Positions 33,118 to 44,795 of a stretch of 64,000 bases of DNA are shown piece by piece. Origin of the DNA: Heloderma charlesbogerti. Lineage: Eukaryota > Chordata > Lepidosauria > Squamata > Helodermatidae. Below the pieces are notes generated by a model. That model worked only from the letters and a program-made list of their open reading frames with translations, did no database searches and was not told where the DNA came from. Location: contig JANEZZ010000739.1 of NCBI GenBank assembly GCA_026122225.1, forward strand, positions 372,001-436,000. Reading direction: 5' to 3'. Every line of letters starts with the position of its first letter. Positions within the stretch are counted from its first letter, which is position 1. A program made the position numbers and the translations under genes.

Positions 33118-33238
33118 CCTTCCTCAAACTAGTGCCCTCCAGATATGCTGGACTAAAGCTCCTATCATTCCCAGCCAGTATAAGGCTGGTGAAGATGGGA
33201 GTTGTAGTCCAACACATCTGGCGGGCACCATCTAGTGG
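33118..33238. mobile_element. Foldback MITE of the CCCTCCAGATGT family
   Basis: CTAGTGCCCTCCAGATATGC returns inverted as ACACATCTGGCGGGCACCA; the centre is AAAGCTCC...GGGAGTTG. Confidence 0.6.
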
Positions 33239-34269
33239 AAGGCTTCTTGAAAAGTTTCTCCATATTCTCCTTTTCTCTTTTGCCCTACTCAGACTAACCT
33301 TTCATCCCTTACTGACTCTGGTACCAACTGCCTTGCAATGCTCCTGTCCATCACATTCTGTCATTCCAAAAGGCCACGGTGCTTACACCTCCCCTCCTTA
33401 CTCTTCCGTCAGTATTTTGATTGTAATCGACTTGGGGCAGGGGCCCATCTTTTTGCTTATATTACTCCATAAAGCTTTATGTACATCAGTGACTGTGTGT
33501 ATATTTGCCTGTATACACACAAAAGCTTCTGTACTGTTTGCATTTGGGTCATCACTAATTTAACCACTTCTGGAAGAGGTCCTAGGTTGTCCATCCCTAA
33601 GAAAAAGATGTCACTTATGCAAGAGAATAAATATCTTGATTCAAGATTCATTTGAGGATGAATCCTCTCACAGAAAAGCAGTTCTAGTGCTCTGGGGAGC
33701 CTTGAAAACTCTGCAAACCCTTGTTAGCTTTGTCTTACCCTGCAACAACTTGGATTTTTCAACCTGTGTTTTCACCAGTGACAAGCAGAAATCCATTGGG
33801 CTTGGGGCATGTGTTACTTTGTAAACACTCTTAACACAAGGTAAGAAACACAAGACAGCTGCTTACAAACCATTGTTGGTTCATTTTATCCCATGCCGTT
33901 TTTACATTTGAATTAACAGAAATACAAACCCCGATGTAACAGTACCCTTGCAAAAAACAGATTGTGCTTCTCCAGTGTTTCTGAATTGTTTGCTCCATTG
34001 GCAACAACAAAGGGTCTGGCTGAGAGGCCTCCCCATGTTGCCTTGACCCCGGATCAGTTCTGTCTCGCTGTAGGGTGACCCTTGCCTCTCCAGCTGCATT
34101 CCTGGGGGGGGTCAATAGCCCAGATAGGGCAGAGGTTGCTGTATGTAGCCAACGCGGCGGGGACATGGCCTCTGCCCCTATATGTCTTTCCTCTGTCTAC
34201 TTGCCAGCCATGAAGGCAGTGTGTGGAGTTCTCTAACCCTTCATGCTTCTCAGAATTAGTCAAGGTAGG

Positions 34270-34352
34270 GCTTGATTCCTGCATTGAGCAGGGGTTTGGA
34301 CTCGATGGCCTTGTAGGCCCCTTCCAACCCTACTATTCTATTCTATGATGCT
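34270..34352 (+). repeat. CR1 3' end fragment
   Basis: TTGATTCCTGCATTGAGCAG, GGACTCGATGGCCTTGTAGG and CCCTACTATTCTATTCTATG match the last 80 bases of the CR1 copy at 39240-40957. Confidence 0.75.
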
Positions 34353-34384
34353 ATATGTTGTGGCCCCCTCTCATCCTGACATTA

Positions 34385-34570
34385 GTTCTATTATTGTTAT
34401 TATGTACATAGCACCATCAATGTGTATGGTGTATTACAGCGCAGAAACAAGAAAACAGACCCCTGCCCTGAAGAGCTTCCAATCTAAAAATTTGCCATGC
34501 AGGGCAACAGTAATGGGGGAAGAAAAGACAACAGCAAAGGTAAAATGGAGAAGTTTACATAATCAGGGCA
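34385..34570. repeat. Dispersed repeat, unnamed
   Basis: TACATAGCACCATCAATGTG, GTATTACAGCGCAG, GCCCTGAAGAGCTTCCAATC. The GAAGAGCTTACA word recurs at 540-575, so this is probably a repeat family that I cannot name. Confidence 0.4.
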
Positions 34571-34606
34571 GTGACATGAACTTGGGCTTAGTTTAGGTTG
34601 GGAGAA

Positions 34607-34732
34607 GGTAGATCTCCAGATGTTTTGGACTTCAACTTCCCAAAGCCCCTGCCAGCATGGCCAATCGTCAGGAATGCTGGGAGGTAAAGTCCAAAACATC
34701 TGGAGATCTGCTTTCTGCCCACCCCTGCAACA
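34607..34732. mobile_element. Foldback MITE of the CCCTCCAGATGT family
   Basis: GATCTCCAGATGTTTTGGAC and GTCCAAAACATCTGGAGATC are perfect inverted arms around CCAAAGCCCCTGCCAGCATG...GGAATGCTGGGAGG. Confidence 0.65.
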
Positions 34733-35804
34733 GAGAATGAAGACCTAGGAGCCAGTGTCAAAAGCATCTCAGAAAAGGTGGTTCTGCTGATTACCATAGT
34801 CAAGAGACTGGTCCCCAGGTGTGGTCCATCTCAGGCAGCAAAAAGTCTTGGACAAGATGCTCCCAACCGCCCCCCATTCTATGAAAAGGACTAGGAGTTG
34901 AATCAGTCTTCCTTTAGCACTGGCGATGGGGCAGCATCTGTATCGCATTTGGTTTCGGATGAATGGCGAGTCCAGTGTGAACGTACACAGAGCCATATGC
35001 CGTGCCTAGTGGAATATGCATACTAATTTGGTAGAGCAGTTGGCAACTATTACAAAGTTAGAGTTGGTTTTTAGAGCTGCACAGCGAAGATCAGCACTTT
35101 TTGCTAATAACGAAGTTAGATAATGCATAGTACCTGTCTTGCACTGTCCGTGCTTTCTTTCTGATAAGAATGCTCCTTTCTCTGCTGTGAGAAACTGTCC
35201 TTCCTGCCAAGAAATTAAGGCCCTCCCTTTCTCCTCCTTGGTGAAGGAAGGGAGGTGTGTGTGTCTTGTGACAGTCCTTCACTGGAGGACTTGTATAGGA
35301 CACAAACCCTATAAAATCCTGGGCAGATTGGCCTGCTACCTGTTCTCACCTGAGAGGGGAAGGCCGCCACCTACTGAGCACAACAGCCCCTGGGATGATG
35401 CTTGTTGTATCCAGGGAACCAATGCAACACCGGTTGCGGGGATTGTGATCTGCCAGTTGAGGCGAATATGTAAGCTCTGCTTTGCTTTTATTCTCTGCAT
35501 CCATTTACCTTCAATAAGCTATATAATTCTTTCACACTAGCAGACTTGAGTCATATTGGCACCTTCGGATCTGTTTCGTGTGGGTCCTGGCTGGATCAGG
35601 CCCCAGGTTTAAGGCAATGTCCCTCGCCACATCTAAGGGCAGCAGGCTCGCTTAAGGGCAGGTCATGTGGCACACACATCTCCGTCCTCCAGCACATTAC
35701 TGCCACTCACTCGCTGCTTGGCCTAGTGAACACTCCCTGCCTGCTCGAACAAAAGCTGCAATGCAGCAACAGTGATGCCAGTGGGCGTCACGCAAGCAGA
35801 GCAA

Positions 35805-36022
35805 TGTTTGTTCATTACATTTATATTCTGACTTTTCCTCCAAGGGGCCCAAGGTGTTATACATGATCTTCCTCCTCTCCATTTTATCCTCACAACAACC
35901 CTGTGAGGTTGGTAGGCTGAGAGGTGGTGACTGGCCCGAAGTCACCCAGCGAGCTTCATGGCCAAGTGGGGACTAGAACCTGGGTCTCCCCAGTCCAACG
36001 CTCTTCCCGCTACACCACATTA
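35805..36022 (-). repeat. Sauria-type tRNA-derived SINE, near full length
   Basis: Read on the minus strand: AATGTGGTGTAGCGGGAAGA, GTTGGACTGGGGAGACCC, CACTTGGCCATGAAGCTCGC, CACAGGGTTGTTGTGAGGAT, then ATAAATGTAATG. Head (A and B boxes), body and tail are all present. Confidence 0.8.
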
Positions 36023-36195
36023 CATGTGCATGCGCTATACCTGCTGGAGTTCATGGCCTGGACTGGTGGACTCTACCTGCTGGCTCAGACAGGGGCCTTT
36101 CCCAACAGCATGGCATCTGTGACGCATTAGGAGAAGGCAACTAAATGAGAGAGAAAGGCAGCCCAGGCTAGCAACAAGTAAGTATCCCCACCTAG

Positions 36196-36375
36196 TTAAA
36201 CTGTGGAATTCCCTGCCCCAAGGCACAGCGATGGCCACCAACTTGAATGGCTTTAAAGGGGGATTAGACAAATGCATGGAGGAGAAGGCTATCAATGGCT
36301 ACTAGTCACAGTGGTGATATGCTACCTCCAGTATTGGAGGCAGTGTGCCTCTGTATACCAGTTGCTGGGGAGCGG
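36196..36375 (+). mobile_element. CR1/L3-type LINE 3' end
   Basis: The plus strand encodes LWNSLPQGTAMATNLNGFKG, the usual reverse-transcriptase C-terminal motif of CR1-clade LINEs, then continues into the 3'UTR (GGCTACTAGTCACAGTGG, CAGTTGCTGGGG) seen inverted at 30720-30960 and 45553-45780. Confidence 0.6.
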
Positions 36376-36561
36376 GAGCAGCAGTGAGATGTATCAAAAC
36401 AAAACATATTACTTCTCCTCTGCAAGCTTTGCAAGACCTCAGTGCATTTGCCACTAAACACAGTTTTGCTAATCCTGAGGTGCTTAGATGGGGCAGATAA
36501 AGTTTTTTCAGGCAGAAGAGGATAAAAGAGGCAGTCTCCTGTCAACATACATAGATTTGTA

Positions 36562-36839
36562 CAGGGCCGACCCAAGACATTTTGCTGCCTGAGGCGAAGG
36601 ACAAAATGACGCCTCCTCCCATTCCATGTACAAACGTCCTTCTTCAAGGCTGAAATCTTTCTTCAACACCAACAATTGGACAGCGTCCTCTGCCACACCT
36701 GAAGGCAGCAGGCCAGCTTAGGGGGCATCGGGAAAGCCACATGGCACACAATTCTCTCCTACAATGCCTTGCTGCTGCCTCCCAGCATCTGCCAGCTGAG
36801 GGAACCACCTCACTTCGCCTAATGGTAGGGCTGGCCCTG
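36562..36839. mobile_element. Non-autonomous hAT element, 278 bp with 8-bp TSD
   Basis: Ends are CAGGGCCGACCCAAGAC and GTAGGGCTGGCCCTG (inverted). Flanks GATTTGTA (36554-36561) and GATTTATA (36840-36847) match at seven of eight, the hAT duplication length. No coding capacity. Confidence 0.8.
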
Positions 36840-36849
36840 GATTTATATT

Positions 36850-38590
36850 TAGATGCAATTATGCTTTGTGAGGGATGAGGTTTATGCCCTGGAAACACCT
36901 TGCTTCAATGCTGCAACATATGCATGGTTTTAAAAGGGTAGCTTGGGCTGATCTGGGGGGGCAGGGGTGGACAAATATGTGGGTGGTCTTGCCTTTAGCA
37001 GGAGGTGGATGGCCTGTTTAATTTCTAAACAGAAACGCGCCTCCTAGGCTGACGGCTGTCTGCATGTCACACAAACATACTGACCTTGTAACATTTCTTA
37101 GACATGATTCTGGCTGTAATTGGGAGGGGAAAGCGCTCTGCATATGCACATAGGCAACCTTTTCCTATCACTAAAACAGGTTCTGGAGCCCAGCCTTGGC
37201 TGGAAGTAAGCTCTGTTGGCCTCTCTGCTGAGAGCCTTTTAAATCTTTTCCAGGTTACAGAAATTTCTTTTTTGCATGCTGAGCAAAATTCCCTATGGAG
37301 TACTATATAACTAAACATTCACTCCATCTTCATTGGAACCTTAATGTCTCCATGGTGACTGGGACTGACTCTCTTTCTCTCTGTCTCTGTCTCTCTGTCT
37401 GTGAGTTGTCATGGAGACTCCTGAAAAAACCTGAGGAGCTGAAGTGTTCCAGCCAGGCCTTCCTTAAGGTGTAGGGCAGGACCAGATGTAGCCATGACAG
37501 CAGCCCACTCAAACCCTGTGGGAAGGCAGTCACTGTCAGCTTTTCCACTGAGACTTTCAAGGAAAACATATTTGGGTTCATGTAAGGCAGCCAATATCAC
37601 ATCTGTGCTTAAACATTACACTCCAGCTGTCCCCATTTACCCAAGATGGTCTGTATCATCTGATACGTGACCCCTAATCAATCACTGTCCCTATTTTGGC
37701 TTTTGAGGAAGGTACGCATACATGTGCATTAGAGCACGCTAACTTCTATTCCACTGCCAGAAATCACTGTCTAATCAGGCAGTGAATGTGGCTGCAGGTT
37801 TGTGGCTGATACCTTTTCTATAATGGAGGGGGTTGTGGTTATTCAGTGGCAAGGTATACACAATTTGCACATGATCAAAGGCACTCTCATATTTTCTCCC
37901 TCATGGCTTCATGGGTTTCAGGGAAAGCCCTGGCACCGAAGACAGAGCAAAGCCCTGCTATTCCTTGGCTCAAATGCCAAGTTTTAGGTTGCTTCTCCTT
38001 CAGAGCAGCACACAGATCCTTGTGGGGTAGAGGTGTATGGGCTGGAGCCCCCAGTAGTTCTTGCTCTGTGTACAAAGTCCCAAAGCCCCTTCAAAGTTAC
38101 GTTTGCATGACACTGCAAATGTAAGCATCATGGCTGTCACCCAGTTAAAGAAATCTGACACCTTGGCATGTTTACTCAGAAGCATGGTCTACTCAGTTCA
38201 ATGGGACTTACTCCCAGGTATGTGAATGCCTCTTCTTAGATGACACTTGCCACTTATCATTTTAATAAGAATGTATATTTAAAACAGTATTTTTTTTAAG
38301 TATATCTGCGCTTGATTATTTGGGGGCACATTTTTAGCCGATCAGATAGTTTTTAATCCAGTCATCTAGCCAACTAATTACTTAAACATTGAAGACCTAT
38401 TAGTATACTCTGAGTATACCTTCAGCTATTTTGGGGAGAAGACTACACTTTATCTTTGCTTACTGTAGTTTAACAAAAACCACTCAACATCCAATATTAA
38501 AACTAGTCAGGAGTAATTATGAAACGTTTGGTATACTATCACCAACTACATGCATACAATGAGCTAAGCAATTTCTAGTTTGAAGTTGGG
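36850..38590. other. Intergenic stretch with few features
   Basis: A CT-rich microsatellite (37366-37402) and a half element with AATGGGACTTACTCCCAGGT (38180-38222) are the only recognisable items. No exon-like island convinced me. Confidence 0.5.
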
Positions 38591-38596
38591 GAGAGA

Positions 38597-38929
38597 CCTG
38601 GTTCTCATGTAATGACAACCCAGCATGTGGGTTGAGCATGGATTGTAGTTGAATCGTGTGTTGTTGTTACGTGCAAACCCTGCTCTATGGTTTAACTATG
38701 GGTTGTTAACCATGAACAACCCAGAGTCCACAACCCAACAATAAACCATGCATTCTTTTCCTGTTTTGTTTTTGGTTAACAACCTATAGTTAAACCAGAG
38801 TGCAGAGTTCATACGTAATGACAACCCACAGTTCAACAACAATCCACAATTCAGTGACAACTCATACTTAACCCATATGACCATACTGAAGTTTCTCTGT
38901 GGGTTGCCATTATGTGCGAACCAGGCACA
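38597..38929. mobile_element. MITE with CCTGGTTCTCA ends, about 330 bp
   Basis: ACCTGGTTCTCATGTAATGACAACCCA at the left is the inverse of GGGTTGCCATTATGTGCGAACCAGG at the right. Internal TGGTTTAACTATGGGTTGTTAACC folds as well. Same end type as 11272-11485. Confidence 0.65.
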
Positions 38930-39089
38930 AGACATGCAACAGGTTCCTAGGTAGGGGTAGAAAAGAGCCTGGAGAGCCACTGCCAGTCAGTATGGAGGGC
39001 CAATACTATGCTAGATGGATAAACAGTCTAGTATAAGGTAGCTTCCTATGAATCTTGTCTCAGCCATGAATTTCCCAGAGGGCCTTAAG

Positions 39090-39236
39090 CAGCCCGCTGT
39101 TCTGTCAGAATCAGCCCCGCCCACTCTGCAACATGGGGATATGAATAGACCTATCTTGCAGAGCTGTAACTGGGATTATTGAGCTAATGTCTGCCAAGTG
39201 CTTTGGAACACCCAGCACCATGTAAATACGTATTTA
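39090..39236 (+). repeat. MIR-like / tRNA SINE 3' part
   Basis: CAACATGGGGATATGAATAG, CTATCTTGCAGAGCTGTAAC, GTGCTTTGGAACACCCAGCA and GTAAATACGTATTTATTAT follow the order of a MIR-type SINE body and tail. Confidence 0.45.
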
Positions 39237-39239
39237 TTA

Positions 39240-40957
39240 TATTATTTAAGAGAAGTGGGCACAAAACAGATGTTAAAAGAAAACTAAATGCAAGTGATCC
39301 TGGTTCTCTCTGAGCACACCTGACTGACTTCAAAGGCGAAGTGCAGGCTGAAGGGGCAGGATTGCAGCTTGAGATCGATAGGCATATGGTCAAGGAACAC
39401 CTCATTACTTTGAATGTGTTCACATCTCCAGGGCCAGATGAACTGCATCCTAGAGTCATAAAGGAACTGGCAGAAGAACTCTCAGAACCGCTGTCTATTC
39501 TCTTTGAGAAATCATGGAGGACGGGGGAAGTGCCAGATGACTGGAGGAGGGCTAACGTTGTCCCTATCTTCAAAAAGGGTAAAAAGGAGGAACCTGGGAA
39601 CTACAGACCAGTCAGTCTGACATCAATCCCTGGGAAAATTCTGGAGCAGATCATAAAGCAATCCATCTGGAAGCACCTTGACAACAATGCCGTGATTACT
39701 CGAAGCCAACATGGATTTGTCAAGAACAAGTCCTGCCAGACAAATCTGATCTCATTTTTTGATCAAGTAACCTCCCTTGTAGACCGTGGGAATGCTGTAG
39801 ACATCATATACCTCGACTTCAGCAAAGCTTTCGACAAAGTGCCCCATGATATCCTGATGAGCAAACTAGCTCAAAGTGGGCTAGATGAAACAACGATCCG
39901 GTGGATCCACAGTTGGCTACAGAATCGGACTCAAAGAGTGCTTATCAATGGGACCTTCTCAAACTGGGGAGAGGTAACGAGTGCGGTACCGCAGGGCTCA
40001 GTCGTGGGCCCAGTGCTCTTCAACATTTTTATTAATGACTTGGAGGAGGAGGTGCAGGGAATGCTGATCAAATTTGCAGATGACACAAAATTGGGCGGGA
40101 TAGCTAATACTTTGGAAGATAGAAACAAAATTCAAAGTGATCTGGATAGACTGGAGTGCTGGGCAGAAAACAACAGAATGACATTTCATAGGGATAAATG
40201 CCAAGTTCTGCACCTAGGAAAAAGAAACCAAATGCACAGTAGCAAGATGGGAGATACGTGGCTCAACCACACTACAAGCGAGAAGGATCTTGGAATTGTT
40301 GTAGATCACAAGCTGAATATGAGCCAACAATGTGATGTGGCTGCAAAAAAGGCAAATGCTATTTTGGGCTGCATTCATAGAAGCATCGCTTCCAAATCCC
40401 GGGAAGTACTAGTTCCTCTCTACTCAGCACTGGTTAGGCCTCATCTGGAGTACTGTGTCCAGTTCTGGGCACCACACTTTAAGAAGGATGCAGACAAACT
40501 GGAGAGGGTTCAGAGGAGGGCAACAAAGATGATCAGGGGACTGGAAACAAAGCCCTATGAAGAGAGACTGAAAGAACTGGGCATGTTTAGCCTTGAGAAG
40601 AGAAGACTGAGGGGAATGATAGCACTCTTCAAGTACTTGAAAGGTTGTCACAGAGAAGAAGGCCAGGATCTCTTCTTGATCATCCCAGAGTGCAGGACAC
40701 GGAATAATGGGCTCAAGTTACAGGAAGCCAGATTCCGGCTGAACATCAGGAAAAACCTCCTGACTGTAAGAGCAATACGACAATGGAACCAATTACCTGG
40801 GGAGGTGGTGGGCTCTCCCACACTGGAGGCCTTCAAGACGAGGCTGGACAGCCATTTGTCAGGGATGCTCTGACTTGGATTCCTGCATTGAGCAGGGGGT
40901 TGGACTCGATGGCCTTGTAGGCCCCTTCCAACCCTACTATTCTATGATTCTATGACT
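39240..40957 (+). mobile_element. CR1 LINE, 5'-truncated, with open RT frame
   Basis: The copy ends in the CR1 3' signature (CCTACTATTCTATGATTCTATGA) at about 40957 and is 5'-truncated. Upstream endonuclease sequence is missing. The 3'UTR (GATTCCTGCATTGAGCAGGG, TTGGACTCGATGGCCTTG) recurs at 34270 and, inverted, at 58583-58660. The open frame and clean tail suggest a fairly recent insertion. Confidence 0.9.
39341..40873 (+). CDS. CR1 ORF2 reverse transcriptase, C-terminal 510 codons
   Basis: This is the reverse-transcriptase part of the CR1 polyprotein, used for target-primed retrotransposition. Visible motifs: GPDELHPRVIKELAE near residue 31, WRRANVVPIFKKGKKEEPGN, YRPVSLTSIPGK, DFSKAFDKVPH (first catalytic Asp), VPQGSVVGPVLFNIFINDL, FADDTKLGG (catalytic pair), then [20 protein letters not shown] and the C-terminal thumb, ending HLSGML. 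The frame has no stop. The endonuclease is absent through 5' truncation, so the copy cannot move by itself. It is not a host gene. Confidence 0.85.
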   Translation: MQAEGAGLQLEIDRHMVKEHLITLNVFTSPGPDELHPRVIKELAEELSEPLSILFEKSWRTGEVPDDWRRANVVPIFKKGKKEEPGNYRPVSLTSIPGKILEQIIKQSIWKHLDNNAVITRSQHGFVKNKSCQTNLISFFDQVTSLVDRGNAVDIIYLDFSKAFDKVPHDILMSKLAQSGLDETTIRWIHSWLQNRTQRVLINGTFSNWGEVTSAVPQGSVVGPVLFNIFINDLEEEVQGMLIKFADDTKLGGIANTLEDRNKIQSDLDRLECWAENNRMTFHRDKCQVLHLGKRNQMHSSKMGDTWLNHTTSEKDLGIVVDHKLNMSQQCDVAAKKANAILGCIHRSIASKSREVLVPLYSALVRPHLEYCVQFWAPHFKKDADKLERVQRRATKMIRGLETKPYEERLKELGMFSLEKRRLRGMIALFKYLKGCHREEGQDLFLIIPECRTRNNGLKLQEARFRLNIRKNLLTVRAIRQWNQLPGEVVGSPTLEAFKTRLDSHLSGML

Positions 40958-41079
40958 TTAAGCCCACACCAAACAGATCAATCATCATTGTGCCTTGCTT
41001 TATGACATTTTCCTGTAGTAGAGAGTATCAGAAGTTCTCTGTTCTTTCCCATTAAAAAAAAGATATTCTAATAAATTTA

Positions 41080-41102
41080 ATAAATAATAATAATAATAAT
41101 AG
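41080..41102 (+). repeat. AAT microsatellite
   Basis: TAATAAATAATAATAATAATAATAG. Confidence 0.8.
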
Positions 41103-41154
41103 CCAGATGTGCTATTTTAAAACTTCAGCTGCCACCCAAGCAATCCCAGCAATG

Positions 41155-41290
41155 TTGGACTACTTCTAGAGGGGTAGCTGTATTAGTCTATTGCAGCAAA
41201 AACAACAAAGACTAAAATTTAAGAAATTTATTCTGGCATACATTTTCATGGACTACACCCCACCCCATCAAATGCATGAAGTGTCATTGG
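41155..41290 (-). repeat. Dispersed repeat related to 664-790, core degraded
   Basis: The plus strand has TAGCTGTATTAGTCTATTGC and AGCAAAAACAACAAAGACT. The minus strand of the second half reads CATTTGATGGGGTGGG, GTAGTCCATGAAAATGTATG. The hammerhead-like boxes seen at 717-754 are mutated here (TTTGATG for CTGATGA). Confidence 0.5.
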
Positions 41291-41299
41291 GAGTTTCAT

Positions 41300-43295
41300 T
41301 ATATAGAGAGTACATAGAGTGGGGAGAGAAATGTAAATAGCAAAGTCAGAAGGAAAGGAAAGGAAGTACTGACCGTGACAATCTCATTATTCACAGTAGT
41401 TCTTTCTGTTAATCTAGGTCCTCTTCTAGGGTTCACAACATCCCTCCCCTTGGATGTTTACTGTGTTATTGACACTGCTGAGGCAATGAACAGAACTCAG
41501 GAGCAATGTTTACTGTATCCTTTTGCTTTTCTTGGCATCTGAGCAGCTCCAGAGTTCTTCCAAGTAGTGTAAACAAGTGCAGGTGCATTAACCTCTCCCT
41601 GGAGCAACTAACACTGAAAATAGTAAATTTGTGTTTTCAGGTTACACCAGACAATTATTTTTGCCTAGGTTGGGTGGTAGTGATGATAATCATAATAAAT
41701 AATTTTAAATGTGATGTTATATAGCAAGCAATATTATCCTGAAAGAATTGTGTGTTCTTCAAGCAAACAGCAGGAGGTATGAATATTCTTCCTTAGTTCT
41801 AGATACTGTTAGTGTGACCATGCATCCTACATTACATAGGACAGTCCTCTATTTGAAGGTGCCCTTTATTTGAAGGGCTGTCCAGATTAAAGAGAAAGAG
41901 CCATAAGCAACGAGAGCAGGGGTAGGTGGGTTTGAAGTTGCCCATCAACAGGACAGCAGGCTTAGAAGGCATACATGTTACCTGGTCACAGTCTTCCCTG
42001 CTGTGGGAAGATGTTTTGTATTTCTGTTTAAAGTATAGTCACTCTAAATTTGCATCTATACATATAGATTAACACGTGCACATTTTATGCAAATCACTGC
42101 TCTCTTTTTTGGTGATGTGTAAGTGGCCACTCAAGATATCTTGCTCCCTTATGTTCTTTTCCTTGTGGTACAGTAGAATCTGGATGGTGCAGGCAAGTCT
42201 GTCCCTATTTTCTGATGCCTGGGCTTTGGCATGGAATCTCTGATCTGCAGTAAAATACTTTCTGAAGAATATGAGAACAGCTTTGCTAAGCCTGGCAAAT
42301 TATGGGCCATTGAGCTACTCACCTTATCAGCAAGGCAAAAGAGTTATGGCTTCAAAGGGCCGACAGCAACCACATTTTAGTCACAGATCACATCGTTTGA
42401 AATATGTCTCCACATTGATTCGGAAACAGGTCACTAATCTACTTAGCACTGTTATTCTACTCAGCCATTTCAATTTACATAACTAGAAATATGCATTATA
42501 TTTCTTCAAAATACTCTTATTCTTTGCTGTCTCAAACAAGAGTTACCAGCTTCTTCTTTTTTAACCAGTTCCTCCTCCTCCTGTGTCCAGACAAGCGAAA
42601 AGCCACAATTATTTTGACAGATCAAGCCCTGTTTAAAGGCACACGAGCAGACCAGACTATTTTTCCTCCTGCTCAGTTGGCAATCCTACTTCAAATACAT
42701 GTTTTTTAAAATGAAGGCAGGGCAGATCTAAATTAGTTCAGATGAAATTGTATCTTCACAGTAATATAGACAATTACCTTCTTTCATGAGTCCATTTTCT
42801 GGAGAACTCCACAAATACCAAGTCATCCATAAAACATCCATGTGGCAACCTTAATTTGCCTTTCTTTCCAAATTAACTCCCTAAAAATGTGTTTTAAAAA
42901 ACCAAGTAGCACATCTTATTCACACATTTTAAGGCTAAAAGGTCTTCCTACTATTTCATCAGCCATGTTTGTAGGTAGCTTATGTGTTCATTCATTATGT
43001 GTTTGTTTGTGTTCATTTATTGGTCTTCAGCTGGTGGGTTGGGGACCCAGTTTCGTACAGTTTACGCTACAGATCCTAATGGGCAAATAGACTTAAAGAT
43101 AAAAGGTTGGATCTAAACTTAGTCATAAGAGTAAACCCATTGAAATCAATATTTAAGTTAAATATTTGGAGGTGGGGGCGTTATGGCCAACCTAATTCAC
43201 ACTGATTTCAGTGGGTCTACTCTTAAGTATGAATAGGTCTCAATATTTTCTGTTAACTTTATCAAAACAAACACATTTTATACAATGGGAAGAGT
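41300..43295. other. Intergenic, no gene recognised
   Basis: A weak pair of inverted ATCTAAACTTAG/TCAGTGGGTCTACTCTTAAG blocks at 43108-43240 looks like an old palindromic MITE. A block near 41815-41895 (GGACAGTCCTCTATTTGAAG) may be another dispersed repeat. No exon-like islands convinced me. Confidence 0.45.
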
Positions 43296-43298
43296 CTT

Positions 43299-43479
43299 AG
43301 GGTGCAATTCTCCACTGCTTAGATCAAAGGAAGTCCTACAACTTCTAGCATTCCCTAGCCAGTCAGGTAGGAAGGTGTACGACTTTTGATAGCTGGGGAA
43401 ATCTGGGAGTTGTAAGACTTTTGCTGGCTGGAGAATGCTGAGAGTTGTGGTACTTTTTCTGTCTAAACATTTGCGCCCT
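43299..43479. mobile_element. Palindromic MITE, GGGTGCAAT...GCGCCC, TTA-flanked
   Basis: The left end GGGTGCAATTCTCCACTGC pairs loosely with ACATTTGCGCCC at the right, each flanked by TTA. AACTTCTAGCATTCCCTAGCCAG and CTGGCTGGAGAATGCTGAGAG are the inner arms. A partly duplicated centre makes it longer than 63322-63453. Confidence 0.55.
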
Positions 43480-43639
43480 TAAATGACAGGTTAGGCAAGT
43501 CCACCCATATATTGGTTAGAATAGTGGAGAGGGAATGAGACACACGATTGACTGGAGCAGCTGTAGTGCAAAAGCGTCCTTTTGCGTCGCTCCCCATCTC
43601 TATCCCCCACCCTTAATGCCGCTATTAATAGGCAGCAGG

Positions 43640-44100
43640 TAGATGGAGGGAGAAAGACGAGAACTTGCTCGTCACCTGGAGGCAGGCAGTGTGGGGGCGC
43701 GCACGAGGTGGGGGGGGGAGGCTGGACCAAGCCGACCGGGGGAGGGGTGCAAGACGGTGCATGCGCAATTGAAGCGGAATAAGAGGCGCGAGGGTGCTAA
43801 CAAATGGACCCGTCGGAAGTGCTGCCGGGTCTGCAGAGAGGAAGAGGAGGGGTGCCGGAATATTGGTGCGAGACTGTGCGCGCGAGGGAGGAGGAGCTGC
43901 AAAGCGGCGCCGGCGTGAAAGGGGCGGAGGAGGCGGGGGAAGCTTCAGGGTGAGTCACAGTAATGCCCTAAGGCAACGTAGGGGCAGGTTTCACCTCCCC
44001 CGCCCGCCCCTTCGCAGGGGTGCAGCACCTGAGGCAGGGCGCTCAGTAGGAAGGGGCTCTTCAGGCACCTGGCAATGACTCCCGCCCTATGGCGATAGCT
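43640..44100 (+). promoter_or_regulatory. CpG island and probable 5' exon of the zinc-finger gene
   Basis: Very G/C- and CpG-rich, with no ORF that looks coding. A strong donor (CAGG then GTGAGT) at 43949/43950 would end a 5'UTR exon. The next acceptor on the strand lies at 47490, directly before the zinc-finger start codon, implying a 3.5 kb intron. The link is inferred from position. Confidence 0.55.
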
Positions 44101-44349
44101 GGTCCTTCCTTGAAAGGGGCAAGGGCAGGAATAAGCGACCTCTTCCCCCCCGCCCCTTTCCAGTGTTCAAATGCGGGGGGGGGGGCTCACTCGTTCGTGG
44201 ACTTGCCCCAGGGAGGAAGGGGAAGTGCTCCGAATGTAGACTTGAATGGGTTGTACCTTCCATTTTATTTTAAGACATCATTTAGCAATATTGGCAGGGT
44301 CCACTGCTCTCCCTCTGCCCCTTTTTCTTATTCACTGTTGATTCAAACG

Positions 44350-44412
44350 TGCTATGCTGGCTGGGGGATGCTGGGAGTTATAGTCCAACACATTTGGAGA
44401 GCACCTGGTCAG
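44350..44412. repeat. Half copy of CCCTCCAGATGT foldback MITE
   Basis: GCTATGCTGGCTGGGGGATGCTGGGAGTT then CCAACACATTTGGAGAGCACC is the right arm of the family. Confidence 0.5.
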
Positions 44413-44647
44413 GGGAGGCTGCTGTTAATGGTTTATGGAATATAAAAATACAAAAATCTCCACAGCAACCCATTCCGGCAGCATGCAGGCAGCATTGCCA
44501 ATTAGTCCTCTGTTCCACCTCCTTATCTAAAGTGAAAAAGAGGGGAGAGTTGGGGAGGGGGAATAAAATATTAAAAATAAACGTTCCAGATTGCCATACG
44601 TGGTACCGGAGAGTTTCTGTTCACTAAGAATACTTCTTTGTGTGCCT

Positions 44648-44795
44648 CAAAGTGACCCTTAATTATTTATTTAAAGCATTTGTACCCCACTCTTCTGCTA
44701 AAAAAGGCTCCCAGAGCAGCTTACAAAGATCGATAAAGAACACATTCTCTGCCCTCAGGCTTACAATCTAAAAGATATGATACAAAAGGAAAAGG
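44648..44795 (-). repeat. Dispersed repeat, shared with 53247
   Basis: TTATTTAAAGCATTTGTACC, GGCTCCCAGAGCAGCTTACA and CTGCCCTCAGGCTTACAATC. The same words occur at 53247-53395. Probably a LINE or SINE 3' tail; I cannot name the family. Confidence 0.5.

Noticed and set aside
43794..44078. Arg/Gly-rich ORF in the CpG island
   Set aside because: Composition-driven; it runs across a strong splice donor and has no protein features.
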